Below, piece by piece: positions 10,701 to 22,900 of a stretch of DNA of 64,000 nucleotides. The DNA is from Bilabrum cf. latius (lineage: Eukaryota; Bigyra: Bicosoecida; Bigyra; Bicosoecida): contig OZ237754.1 in the NCBI GenBank assembly GCA_965178125.1, forward strand, positions 682,001 to 746,000, in the 5' to 3' direction. Under the pieces are notes generated by a model that worked only from the letters and a program-made list of their open reading frames with translations, did no database searches and was not told the DNA's origin. Both the position numbers and the translations under genes were made by a program. Within the stretch, counting starts at the first letter, position 1. Every line of letters starts with the position of its first letter.

Positions 10701-13700
10701 CAGCTCCGGCAGCGCCCGCCAAGACTGCGGCAAGGGCAGATGGGGCAGCACCGCCAGCTCCGGCAGCGCCCGCCAAGACTGCGGCAAGTGCAGATGGGGC
10801 AGCACCGCCAGCTCCGGCAGCGCCCGCCAAGACTGCGGCAAGTGCAGATGGGGCAGCACCGCCAGCTCCGGCAGCGCCCGCCAAGACTGCGGCAAGGGCA
10901 GATGGGGCAGCACCGCCAGCTCCGGCAGCGCCCGCCAAGACTGCGGCAAGTGCAGATGGGGCAGCCCCGCCAGCTCCGGCAGCGCCCGCCAAGACTGCGG
11001 CAAGTGCAGATGGGGCAGCACCGCCAGCTCCGGCAGCGCCCGCCAAGACTGCGGCAGGGGCTGGACCCGGTGCTGCACCGCCAGCTCCGGCAGCGCCCGC
11101 CAAGACTGCGGCAAGGGCAGATGGGGCAGCACCGCCAGCTCCGGCAGCGCCCGCCAAGACTGCGGCAAGGGCAGATGGGGCAGCACCGCCAGCTCCGGCA
11201 GCGCCCGCCAAGACTGCGGCAAGGGCAGATGGGGCAGCACCGCCAGCTCCAGCAGCGCCCGCCAAGACTGCGGCAAGTGCAGATGGGGCAGCACCGCCAG
11301 CTCCGGCAGCGCCCGCCAAGACTGCGGCAAGGGCAGATGGGGCAGCACCGCCAGCTCCGGCAGCGCCCGCCAAGACTGCGGCAAGGGCAGATGGGGCAGC
11401 ACCGCCAGCTCCGGCAGCGCCCGCCAAGACTGCGGCAAGTGCAGATGGGGCAGCACCGCCAGCTCCGGCAGCGCCCGCCAAGACTGCGGCAGGGGCTGGA
11501 CAAGGTGCTGCACCGCCAGCTCCGGCAGCGCCCGCCAAGACTGCGGCACGGGCAGATGGGGCAGCACCGCCAGCTCCGGCAGCGCCCGCCAAGACTGCGG
11601 CAAGTGCAGATGGGGCAGCACCGCCAGCTCCGGCAGCGCCCGCCACGACTGCGGCAAGGGCAGATGGGGCAGCACCGCCAGCTCCGGCAGCGCCTGCCAA
11701 GACTGCGGCAAGTGCAGATGGGGCAGCACCGCCAGCTCCGGCAGCGCCCGCCAAGACTGCGGCAAGTGCAGATGGGGCAGCCCCGCCAGCTCCGGCAGCG
11801 CCCGCCAAGACTGCGGCAAGGGCAGATGGGGCAGCACCGCCAGCTCCGGCAGCGCCCGCCAAGACTGCGGCAAGGGCAGATGGGGCAGCACCGCCAGCTT
11901 TGACAGTGCCCACCAGAGCTGTGCACAGCGAAAAGCTAAAACGATCTGCTGTGCGGATTCAGGCTTGGTGGAGGTTCTGCGTGGCATCCGCGAGCTTCAA
12001 GCGGTTCCGTACTGCCGTTCATCGGATAACTGCAGGTATCCGGGGCATGCAGGCCAGAGGTGTGGTCCGACGCAGGCGAGCTGCTTCTCACAAGCTCGGT
12101 TTGTGGGGCAAGATGGCTGCTACCAGAGCCCGGTTCAAGCAAGAGAAGGAGCAGGCCGCCAGTGCCGTGAGTGCAATTGGTGCCATGTACCGCGCCAAGC
12201 GAGCCCAGCAAGAGGCCAACAAGCGCCGCGAGGCCATGGGAATGGTCAACATGTGGGCAGCGTCGAGGGTTGTGCGGAAGAAATTCAGGCGAAGTAGGGC
12301 GGCAGCCACGAAAAGCCAATCCGTGGTGCGGGCTTGGCAAGCTCGCAGAGAGTTCGCCACGATGAGAAAGCGGGTCATCAGAGTGCAGGCGCAAGTGCGC
12401 CGATTTGTTGCGAAGCTCAAGCTGAGGGTGGCTCAACGAGCCGCTACGAGGCTTGCAGCCACGTTTCGAAGAGCCAAGGCATCCAAGCACTACTAGCGGC
12501 AGAAGTAGGCGGCCGTGCATATGTAGCGGCACATACGAGGCAGGCGCATGCGATTGCAATACGCTGACTAGCTTGGTCGCACAGTGAGGGTTCAGGCCCT
12601 AGTGCGGCGCTTCATCGATCGTGTGCGATACAGGAAGCAGCGCCGAGCTGCCATCTTGCTGCAGTCCCTCGGTCGAGGATGGAGAGCCAAGCGTGAGTTT
12701 GGGGGCACGCGCTCTTTGACCATCCGGGCGCAGGCCATAGTGCGTCGGTTTCTGGCCAAGCTGGCACTGCGCCGGGCAAAGCGAGCCGAGACAGTCATTG
12801 CAGCGGCCATGCGCATGCGGCTGAGTAGGTTAAGGTTCTTGGATATTCGCAGGTCAGTGGTCGTATGCCAGTCCGTAGCTCGCATGCACTTTGTGCGCCT
12901 ATGGTTCAAGCACTTGCGCTAGTGCACGATCCGTGTGCAAGCTCAGGCTCGCCGGCTTATTGCCCGATCTAGCTTACACAGGGTAAAGCGAGCCACTGTG
13001 TTGTTGCAGACGGGCATTCGTGGGCGGTTGGCCAGAACTCTGTCCAGGCGCAGGTCAACAGCTGTGCAATCCATGCAGCTGTGGGCCAGCGCTCGCCTCG
13101 CTAGGCAGGACTTCGTGCGCAAGAAAGATGCGGCCACGGCGATCGCAGCAAGAGTCAGGGCGGTGCAAGGCAAGAAAAAGTACGCGCAAAAGCGGAGGGC
13201 GTCTACTCTCCTGGCGGCAGCTGCGCGAAGGCATTCGGCCCGCAAGGAGTACGGCAGAGTGCGGTACTTGACCACCAAGGTGCAGGCGCAGGTGAGGGGC
13301 TGGATCGAAAGGGCAAGGCGGCGCCTTGTGGCAGAATCAGTGACCAAGATAGCCTCTCGATTCCGGGCTTACCTACACCAGCAAGAGTTTCAGAGGTTGC
13401 GATACTTAATCACCTCCATCGCAGCGCACTGGCGGGGCCTGGTGGTGCGCCGCGTGTTCCGCAGGATGCGATGGGTGGTGGTGAAGCTGCAGGCGTATGC
13501 CAGGCGCTCACGCTGCATGCGACTCATCAAGGTGCTTGCGCAGCAGGATTTGCGGTAGAAATTTGGCGGATCTGCTGCTGTAGAACGGCGCGTCGTGAAC
13601 AAGCCAGTGGCGACTGGCTCCTAGGTGTATGGATTGGATGCAGGGGCCTTGTACCCCAGGAGCGCGTATCCGGGAGCACCGTCTGAAGGGCGTACGGAGG

Positions 13701-16249
13701 GGCCACCTCGTCCAAAAGCGTTTTACCGGTCGCACGTAGGTGATGTGGTACTGGGCAACCTGCGGCGGCATGCCAGCATTGGAGTGCTGCGAGGTACAAG
13801 AACGGTCGCAAAGAAACCAGGCAAAGCTGCTCTCATTGGAATGGCCGTAGAGCGCGAGGCAGCCGCCATGGAGGCAATCGAGCTGAACAGCAGCGGGGTT
13901 GATCGCGCCATGGGACTTGATGCGGCTCATGGTGCTGCAGGAACGGTGGAGAATGGGCATCACAGCCACGGGCGGACGCACTGGAGCAAGCGCGGTGTGC
14001 GGGTGACCCGGACCCCAGATACCAGCAAGGAATACGAGCGGCTGCAGTTCGTTCTGGGCGAGCTCAAGAGCATTCGCGATGCCGCTGCGACGCTTCGGGC
14101 TGCGGACGGCGGCTCCAAGCGCCAACGTGCAATGGGTGAATCCACAGTCCCTGCAGGATCCACCCGACAGGAGCAGCTCCCTCTCACAAACAGCACTTCA
14201 TTTCTCGACGAACAGGCCATGCCAGCGGACGCACCCTCCATCGTGTTCATGCAGCAGCAGGCGGAGTACTCTGCCAGAGCCCCTTCGCCTGTCAAGCACT
14301 CGCGGTCGCCCCCTCCACCGCTTCAGATCCGGCGCACCCTACCAGGTGACTCTGAAGAGCAAAACCAGCAACCAGCGACCCGAGAGAGGGAAAGAGATGA
14401 AGCCGGCTAGTCACCATGGAACAGAGACGCAATCAGATCAAAGCAGTTCCGGGGCGTACAGAGCCGGCAGTATACTCCTAAGTGCCAGTGGAAGCGTATG
14501 GATGAGAGGCAGTACGAGCAGCGGGTTGGCGTGGCACATGGGCACTAGCCCCTGCAGCTCGAGGGCGCACATGACGAGGGCATGCTGCTTGACAGGGCGC
14601 AGCGAGCGGCGCAATTTGCAGCAGAAATTGCGATGGAGCGGGAGACAGGCAGCCTGTCGTCATCCGCCCGCACCCGCGAGGAGGTTGAGGACATGGCTGC
14701 ATTGGCTGTGAGAGCCACGAGCGGTGGCATGTCTCCAGTGTCTTTGGCTTCCTCTGTTGACACTATGTCTCCTAGACACCAAGTTTCGTTCGGTGAGATG
14801 CCAGACGGGCAAGAAGCAAGTGAGAGAGGACGGGAGAGGGAGCAAGGCGCGGCTCTGGGTAGCAGGCGAGACAGAAGTCCACACCTTAGAGACAGGGACG
14901 GCAAGCATGGCGACCAGCTGCTGTCTCCTGGAGGCAGCAGGTACATCGGTTTGAAGGAGTACCGGCTGCCTGGATCGATGTAGAGCGACTCCCAAGGAAC
15001 GCCTGTGAAAATGGGGGGTCTCAGTGACAGAAAGGGCATCGAGTCCGTGCCACCTGGGGCAGTGGGGTTTCCCGGAGATGCTGGGTGGGAGGGAGCGATG
15101 AATGCGTCTGGCAGGCCAAGGGGGGCACTGGGTGCCACCTCCAAGGAACGAAGGAAAATGTACAGGGCGCAATCGGTGGAGTCGCTGGGTGCGGCACCCG
15201 TTACCGAGGACGCTGGCTTACTGTGGGGCAAAGGGGGACCAAGGCGTAAATCGTCGGGGCGGGAAGGCGATGGTGAGGCTGGTACGATTCCATATAGATA
15301 GGAGGAGGGCAGGCCTACAGAACCAGCGAGTGCGCACTACTCGCATGGACCCATCATACCGGAGGCAGCTGAGTACTCGGACAGCGCATACGGCTCTGCA
15401 GCGAGCGGAGAGGACGGTGTGCGGGCCGTGGTTCTTACCCATCACAGGCAAGATCGCGAGTCTCCTAGGAGCAAGACTAAAAGGACCGAAGCAAGCCACA
15501 GGCCCAGCCAGGACGCTGTGCATTGGAGTCCAAGTCGAACTGGCGAGCCCAGGCCCAGCCAGACCCGGCCCCCGCCGCCTCCACCGCCAGGGCAGCCCCC
15601 TTCCCAGCGCAAGAGGCGCTCTCCAGCCGGTGCGGTGGAACGTCAGGAACACGGCTATGTGACGTCAGGATCGGATCAGCCTTGGGGTCAAGATCTCCGC
15701 CCTTCAAGCTCTGCGCGCAACAGGACCGAGGAACAGTACAGCGCCGTGCTGGGCATGGGCACCAGGCTGAGCCGGCCTTCAAGGCCTCGGCCAGGAGGAA
15801 GAGGCGGAGGTGCAGCCAGCGGGAGCCCGGTGGGGGCAGGCACTAGTTCCCCTACGGGGGTGCAGGCGTAGTACCAGGGCCAGGGCCGGGGCCAGTCTTC
15901 CACCGAGTCTTCTCCAGGCGGTGCGGCAGGAGGAGCAGGCATGGCGGGATTGGACAGGTATGTCAGCGTGCACGTGCGGAAGGGGAGCGCCGCGCTGAGC
16001 AGGTCTCGGAGCCGGTCCAGGAGTCGGATGAGGAGGGAGAGGGCGAGCAGCAGGGGGCAAGGGAGGGGTAGGTCCCACCTGAGTCCCGCAGAGAGTCGCG
16101 ACGATGCTTCCCCCGTGTCGATGAGGGCGGCTGGGCCCGAGGTCACCAGGAGCAAGCGGGGGCACAGGATGACGGTAGCGAGCGTCAGGGCCGCCTCCCA
16201 GGGCCGGCTGCGAGTGCCACCGGCCTTCCAGGCGCTGTTCAAGAGCTGA
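7724..16249 (+). CDS. Giant IQ-motif protein with Ala/Pro/Lys tandem-repeat domain
   Basis: One uninterrupted frame of 2,842 codons containing 14 TAGs (9014, 10496, 12494, 12506, 12524, 12569, 12920, 13556, 13622, 14408, 14546, 14981, 15299, 15869) and no TAA/TGA before 16247. Layout: proline-rich, acidic N terminus (residues 1-160); about 67 tandem copies of an 18/19-aa unit (AAPPAPAAPAKTAASADG and variants; nt 8209-11900); a basic helical region with many IQ-like motifs (for example IQAWWRFCVASASFKRFR, VQAQVRRFVAKLKLR, IRAQAIVRRFLAKLALR; nt 11940-13550) that should bind calmodulin or EF-hand light chains as in ASPM- or myosin-type arrays; and a long disordered Ser/Arg/Pro-rich tail ending in an RS-like SRSRSRSRSRMRR patch. 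A cytoskeletal or spindle/flagellar scaffold is a reasonable inference; no enzymatic domain is visible. Divergently transcribed from NAA15 across 236 bp. Confidence 0.85.
8209..11900. repeat. 54/57-bp in-frame tandem repeat array (about 67 copies)
   Basis: Near-identical units encode AAPPAPAAPAKTAA followed by SADG, RADG, GAGPG or GAGQG. Two unit lengths (54 and 57 bp) alternate irregularly, which suggests unequal exchange and gene conversion. Because the unit lacks stop codons in any frame, all six frames are open across the array, producing long spurious ORFs on both strands. In two copies (9014 and 10496) the Lys codon AAG has mutated to TAG. Copy number is an estimate from length. Confidence 0.95.
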
Positions 16250-16446
16250 ACAGCATTGTGTGCCTACCTCGGCTACTGGCAGTCGGCAAGCAAGCTGCCA
16301 GCACGGCCACTGTTCGGCTCGTTCGTCACACGTGCAAGAAGTGTGCGTGGCAGGTTGTGGGCTATTCAATAAAATTGACGGTGCTACACCCTAAATGTTT
16401 AATGGTGTTGACCCTGTATTCGCATGCACTGTGGCTTGGCTTGATA

Positions 16447-17393
16447 ATGTCTTCGGCCAGCTTGATCAGCGGCTCGCAGCTTTCACAAGCTCAACGCATG
16501 CTGCACAGAGCGCACAGGAAAGCTAAGGTGCTTCAGCATTAGCGGTCTGCTCTGGACATGGACATACACGAAATTAAGCAAAAAGCTGAGCAGGCACCTA
16601 GGTATATGTAGCGTCAAGACTGTGACCCAGCGGGTGATTGCAAGCATCTTGGAGTTACAGCTGTCCTTCATGACAATCACGGCATGGTGTGGTGCAAAGA
16701 TTGCTCCGATCCAGAAGCTGCTGGCGCGTTTAGTAAGCATAGTATTCATTGGCGTTGCGATGTGCGCCAACAAGTCTCACATAGTTGCTGGTTGTGCTCC
16801 ACAACTCTCTTCGTGCAGCCGACACTTGGCAGACAGCTCATTGTCCCGTAGGGTATAGAGTTCAGGGCCGTAAGTAACTTAATCTTCTGTGTTCGAAGCA
16901 TACTGGTTGCATAGACATTTGTTTCATTTCCCAGATCGCCTGGGAGTTGTGCGAGCAACTGCTCCAGGCTGTGCATAGCTCAACCTGGCCACCTGAGCAA
17001 TTCTAGACCTAGAGCTTTCACCACGCAGCTATTGTATGGGCTGTACCGAATCACCTGGAAGCAGATGTAGCCAACCCAATCGGAGGCGCTATCGCCATGG
17101 TGCATCGCGGAAACGTGCCAGTCGTTACGAAAGCGCAGAGGGCCCAGGCAGCGGGCGCTACAGCCCTCATTGTCGTCGACAGCGGGAATTGTGATGAAGA
17201 ATTCAATTGTGATGGCCGGCTGGGCAGTCGAAGCGACGGCCCTTTGGCAGCGAACGACAGCAGGGGGGCGTGGGACAGAATATTCATCCCGGTGGTTCTC
17301 GTGACGAAGGCTTCGGGCCAGAGGCTTCTTGCCCAACTCAATGTACGAGAGATGGACATGCCAGGCTTTGGGATGCAAAAATTCGTCGCTTGA
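16447..17393 (+). CDS. PA (protease-associated)-domain protein with Cys-rich N-terminal region (2 exons)
   Basis: Exon 1 16447-16869, intron 16870-16934 (GTAAGT...CCCAG, 65 nt), exon 2 16935-17393; 293 aa, stop TGA. TAGs at 16540, 16609, 16849, 17004 and 17010 are read as Gln. The C-terminal half is a recognisable PA domain: ANPIGGAIAMVHRGNVPVVT, KAQRAQAAGATALIVVD, then FIPVVLVTKASGQRLL; this domain mediates substrate or cargo recognition in proteases, sorting receptors and E3 ligases. The first half has clustered Cys/His (CDPAGDCKHLG, WCKDC, WRCDV, CWLC), which could bind zinc. No signal peptide or protease domain is seen, so the protein is odd for a PA protein, which is usually lumenal. A further 5' exon is possible. 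Confidence 0.68.
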
Positions 17394-17770
17394 TTGCGCC
17401 CCTGGTGAACAAAGCACCCCACACAGGAAGTGTGTGCAGACCCAAACCGATCTGGGAGGTGAGCATTTGCTCCCGCATTCAACTCTCTCGGCTGTACATC
17501 ATGGCTATACCTTTGTTTGGGAGGCTTTGGTGGTGTGTGCTCAAACGAGCAACGTTTTACACATTCGAATGGTCGAGATATCACTAGGTGGTAGCCCTCC
17601 CGCAGCAGGGGCACGGTGGCATCGCGGCAACAGAAAAATACAATCGTTAGCTCAATATATTGATCTGCAATACTGTAGCACAATGAACATTGCATTGATT
17701 GAAGTCTACGTGCAGCGGCTAGCTCCGAATTCTGATTGGCAAGGGTAGTATTCGTCAAGCACTCAGGATC
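17394..17770. other. Intergenic region, no gene seen
   Basis: 377 bp between the PA-domain gene and the alpha-galactosidase start. No supported ORF or RNA gene; presumably contains the 3' UTR of the first and the promoter of the second gene. Confidence 0.5.
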
Positions 17771-19525
17771 ATGCTCGCAGCACTGGCTATGATTGCTGGA
17801 CTTGTATCTGCTACAGACAACGGCAGAGCTGATCGTGAGCCGTTCTCAAGTCCGACACTACGTAGACTGTACTTGTATTTCGTGACAACTGCAACTACAG
17901 ATAGTCTTGCATATATCTCTTCAAGACCCTCCACATCCATTAACAAGATACGCCTGATACTATATATTCAATTTGCAGTACCTCCAATGGGCTGGCGCTC
18001 GTGAGTGGCGAATTCGTAGCTGGTACCGGTGGTCATGACGTCGTCGGATCCAACCGTACCATTCGTCGTTTTCGACATATAACTATTTCGCAGGTGGAAC
18101 TGCTACCACGCGAACGTCAATCAAACTCTGATGGAACGGGTGTACGACGCAATGGCAGAGCGAAAGCTGACGGTGAACGGCAAACCAACATCGCTTCTAG
18201 ACCTCGGCTATGACACTGTCGGTCTCGACGATAACTGGCAAGACTGTGGAGCTGGCCCAAACAACACGTTCCATTCTGCCACTGGTACTCCACTCGTCAA
18301 CACCAAAACCTTCCCAAGCCTGAAAGGCATGGTCTCTTACGGCAAGTCCAAGGGCCTCAAGAGCGGCTTCTACTCCAACAACTGCATCTGCCACGAGCAC
18401 CTACCCATCATGGGGGCAGAGGCCATTCGAAACCTGAAAGGAGACGCCCAGCTTGCCATTGACGCTGGTTTCGAGGCGCTCAAGGCAGACGGGTGCGGGC
18501 CTGAGAAGGACCTGCAGCTCTGGACGCAGCTGCTCAATGCCTCCGGTGTCGCCTTTGAGCTCGAGAAGTGAGGACATAGTATAAGATCAGCTGCGAAAAT
18601 GGTCCACTCTACTCATGTGTAACACGCGCTTCTATTTTGGCTAGGATTTTCTGCACCAGTATCGCACCTCTCCGTCCCCGCAGCTGCCACAATGGCGGGG
18701 TGCCTTCCATCCCTGCCGACTTCCCCCTGAACCAGCCAGTGCCCGCCTCTATCTGCCCCATGACCAGGTACCGGAGCTCAACGGACATAAACGCGCACTG
18801 GGGGTCCATCTGGCACAATCTGCAGACTGTGGTGCAGTATACCGACAAGGACGCTCCCAACTCGAGGCCTGGGTGCTGGGCATACCCTGGTGAGCAGCAG
18901 ATCAGAGTCTTGCGCGCACTTGTTGATTGCCACATTGCAGCAGCGATGGACGCAGACGTGGGCACGCAAATGTCTGTTGGCGTATTCGTGTCATATTTGG
19001 TATCAAAGTTATGCCCATGGCACCCTTGCCCTCCCCTACTTTCGCCCGCTCGCAGACATGCTCGAGGTGGGGCACCTCACGGGTCCCCTCAACTACACAG
19101 AATCCAGGTCGCACTTCGGGGCCTGGTGCATCGTCTCGTCGCCCCTCACACTAGGATACGATGTGACTAATCCCACCCTCATGCAGGAGGTATGGCCCAT
19201 CATCAGCAACACCGAGGCCATCGCAGTATCCCAGTCCTGGCACAACCACCCCGGCCGTCTCGTAAAGGCTTATCCCGCCAGCCCTGCAGAGGCACAGTGG
19301 CAGGTGTGGGCCAAGCCACAGGCCAATGGGGCCATTGCAGTGCTCATGGTCAGCAACTCCGATAATGATGTCTCGGCCAGCGTGGACATGTCCGAGCTGG
19401 GGCTGCCTTCCACCGTCAAGGTGAGGGACATCTGGAAGCACGAGGACGCTGGCACCGTGACCGGCACGCTCAAGGCGACGTTGTCCACGCATGACTCGCA
19501 CTTTGTGGTGTTGTCACCGCAATGA
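17771..19525 (+). CDS. GH27 alpha-galactosidase / alpha-N-acetylgalactosaminidase, secreted (5 exons)
   Basis: Join of 17771-17834, 17979-18000, 18094-18567, 18684-18889 and 19056-19525 gives 411 aa with all introns GT-AG and in phase; stop TGA. The first 15 residues (MLAALAMIAGLVSA) form a signal peptide. GH27 landmarks: LPPMGWRSWNCYH (usual MGWNSW is MGWRSW here), GYDTVGLDDNWQ, LKADGCG (catalytic nucleophile Asp in the KxDxC position), ENCHNGG, GCWAYPDMLEVG (acid/base Asp in PDML) and a C-terminal beta-sandwich. It hydrolyses terminal alpha-galactosyl (or alpha-GalNAc) residues from oligosaccharides or glycolipids, probably in a lysosome/vacuole or outside the cell. No TAG codon occurs. A decayed copy of its 3' end lies at about 23.9-24.4 kb. 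Confidence 0.93.
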
Positions 19526-19952
19526 ACGTTGTTGCTAAAGCTATCAGTGGGAGTGCCAGTCGTGATTTACTTGCGTAGTTTCGCAGCGCCTGCACTTGCC
19601 TTTGCAGTTACCTTTATCGGCGATGAGTGGTACCATTGTAAGCCCATTCTCGCGGAGTCTTGCGTAAACGTACTTATGATAATTCAGTTTTAGTATCTAC
19701 TAGCCCAAGTCGATGCTTTTGCACTGAAGAATGGCTGCAAGCCAGCAGTTGCAGTTCGCCGAATCCGAGTTTATCCTGGACTTGGTTGGTTCATCTATTA
19801 AATCACTATTTCATAGTAGAAACAATGGCCTAGACACATCAAAGTATGCTCTTTGATACTGTTGTAATGTAGGACCGACGTTAGACAGAATACTGGTACT
19901 TGCAATCGTGCAGGGTAGCGATCGGCATTTTCTGCGATATTTCTCTTGAGGC
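19526..19952. other. Intergenic region, no gene seen
   Basis: 427 bp of moderately AT-rich sequence between the alpha-galactosidase stop and the next start. No ORF, RNA gene or repeat could be supported. Confidence 0.5.
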
Positions 19953-22900
19953 ATGATCTGCTCGTTCGCAGGCATACGGAGGCGGATTGCCTCATATATG
20001 GACTTACAGTCATTTTCATCATTGCGTATTACAAGCAACAGTTGCTATGAATCCTTAAAATTGTCTGATTTGGGTAGTTTGGCGATCAAGTAGCATGTTA
20101 GCAAGGTTGCATTGGTTCGCGCAGGCTTTGCCGCATCAGAACCACTATAGGAATCTGTTAAGTCTATTATCAACTGTGGAGTTGACCTGGTGCGACTCTT
20201 AAGGAACTTAAAGGGCCCGTAGCTGCCAGTACGTCATGTGCTATCAAGCGGACATTTTGAGGATTCTTCGGGTCCCAATAGAAACGGCAAGGCTTCCCGA
20301 GACAGTACGTGTGGGGCTTTTATTCGCTCAGTACCTAAATATCGCGCTGGGGATGAGCTGCTTCAGCAGAGGTGGAGGGCATCCACCATCCAAGGTATGG
20401 CGAGAGATCTGCTCCCCGTCATCCACCTCGGCGAAATAATACAGAAAGCATCCAATAGCCGTGTGCGTACTGGTTTACTCATAGGTAAGCATGCAAGCGT
20501 TGCAAATTTGGCATCACGAGCTGGCCGTGATGCTGAGCTGGCAGCTGCTGCGATTCCTTGTGGCGCTGCATTCGTTGCTTTGCAAGGCGTAATGCCTCAA
20601 ATCGGGCTCTCTACCCCTGATGTGTTCCCCTCGACGTACTGGCGCGGGCAAGAAGACATGCTCCATTCCAGGCCTAGTTGGTACAGGCAAGCCACTGGAT
20701 TTCTGCGCTCTGGGGTGGTGCAGCCATTGCCTTTGCCTGTTGTCCCGAGTTTACCCCATCATGATACGGGTGCACCGGGCCGAATGCGAGAAACCGGGTT
20801 GCCTCAACAAGATTCTTCTGTAATACGTCGGCATGGAGTGTTAGCAAGTGTTGTACCAAGTGATTGCCCGGCAATGCTCTCAGGTGATGAGCAGCAGACA
20901 GATAGCCCCACTGGCATTTGTCATGGGCCGCCTGTACCAGGTCTTCAATCCTCTCGATGCTATGGTGTAAGTGCAGATTGCTCCAAAAACTCTGCAGCAG
21001 AAGTTACTGCGCATACTCAAGCATAGCCTCGGCTCGCAGAGCCTACTGACGAACTGCTATTTTCGTCTTGGTACAACACCCAGGCCAAATTGCTAGATAA
21101 CAGGGAGTCGGAGGCCAGTGATGCTCGAGATCCGCACTAGTGGTTTGACCTGTGGGGCAGAATGCACTGCAAGGGCGATAGAGAGTATGGGCGAAGGATG
21201 GCATTAACTCCAAGCCCAGACCTAGAGCGTGTCCATTGCTGTGGCTGTAACGTAGGAGGCTGCGTCGCATCCCAGATATGCTTGTGCCAGCTCTTTCTGC
21301 TACTTGCCCTGACTGCGGTTGCCAGTTATTTGATACAAGACGTGTGGAGGCCCGCCTGCATCCGAAATGCATTGGCTATTGGGCTGTCCAGTAGTAGCAG
21401 CAATAGCGCCGTTGGCAGGTGGATGCAGTCAGGTACCAACGTTCGCATTCCTGAGACAGCTAGTCTCGCCAGTCTGCCACAACTGGAGGAAAACGAGACG
21501 TTGCGGGCAGATATCGTGCATCAATCTGCGCGGTACTGCAACTTGCCCTCGACTCCCAAGTAGTGGCAAGCCCAAGGCGAACAACTTTTCGTTGAGTTAG
21601 CCGATATCACTCCTGTGTCAAGTGTTGATGTGTGCATACTAGTATTGCTTGGTGCAGGTATGCTACAGATTATAGCTGCGTGCATGTATCACGGCGTGAG
21701 AGCGAAAAAGCCCTGTGCGCCTGCTTCAATGGCGTGGACGTGTTTGCTGCAGGCTCTTGTTTGCGGGCGAGACGGCGATCGGTTGTCCCCAATCGTCACC
21801 ATTGACAAACTGCCTGTGAAAGCACCGGTGCTGTTAGGCGGAATCAGCGGGCGCAGTGTGGCGGCACTTTTCTGGATTGTTTCGGCACTCACAGTTTTGA
21901 TTGCACGGCCCTTGGCGCACGCAGCGGACACAGCTTTTGCTGAGCGAAGACCAATTCCACATAGTAACCTAGGAAGCATAGCCGCTATCGGCACACTCGG
22001 TGGCTGTGCTGGCGCTCTTCTTCCGCTTGTATTTGACCTGCTTCCGCATCCCAATCGATTGTACTAGACTGCGATCATGCTTGCGTCAGCTGAACATTTG
22101 TACTGGCCCATGACAGGCAGGCGGAAGCTCTCTGTGCCTGGGTATGCGGAGCCAAAGTAGGCATACGTCGGCTAGTCGCTGTTTTGTTCTAGGTCGTTGC
22201 AGCACGTTGGCTATGCATTCGCAGTATTGTTGTCGGGCGCTCCTGTCGCAATTATTTTGGCTACGGATAGATTCGAAGTGCAGGGGACTAGCTCTCATCT
22301 GCTGCAGACGCTACCACTCCTGCTATTTGCGCTCACTTGGTTGGTTGCAAATTTATGTGCGACGTTCGTACGAGTAGGCGAGCGGCCACCGATTTCAGCT
22401 GATTTTGTGCTTGGTCGCGCATCAGCTGGAGAGCACATTCCGAATTGTAACAGCTGGTTCTGGCCGTAGTGTGAATCAGTCTTTCCAGATCACCCATCAC
22501 ATGCTAGTCGGACAAAATTGTGTTGTAAGGCCACATCATACGCCTTGAGTGGAGCCATTTGGCTTACTGTTCAGTTGGTGTGGATGACAGCTGCTTTCTA
22601 GGGTCCTGTTGGCCCATCCGGCACTCTGCATGTGGTGCTTGGAGGTGCCATTCCCTTGATGTGCGTATACGTCGGGGCCATATGCTCGCGTCAACAGTGG
22701 CGCGCGTATCACAATCGAGCCGCTTCTCATACTGTACGCTTCGGCCATACAATTATTTCAAGAGACTTTGGCCAGTTGCGAGACAGGACTCGGCTCGTAG
22801 AGTCTGTATCGAGTCTGGCCGTTGGCATTCTCTCGAAGATCGGCTCGACAGAGTCGCTGCTACGAGACGCACGGGCTCAATCTTAGGTAACGGCCCAACG

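Noticed and set aside
8209-11900. CRISPR array
   Set aside because: Units are contiguous, in-frame and coding, without unique spacers.
8123-11926. Very long minus-strand and other-frame ORFs across the repeat array (Cys/Arg-rich, Leu-rich and Arg/Gln-rich translations)
   Set aside because: The repeat unit has no stop in any frame, so all frames are open. Only the + frame starting at 7724 continues into non-repetitive conserved IQ motifs.
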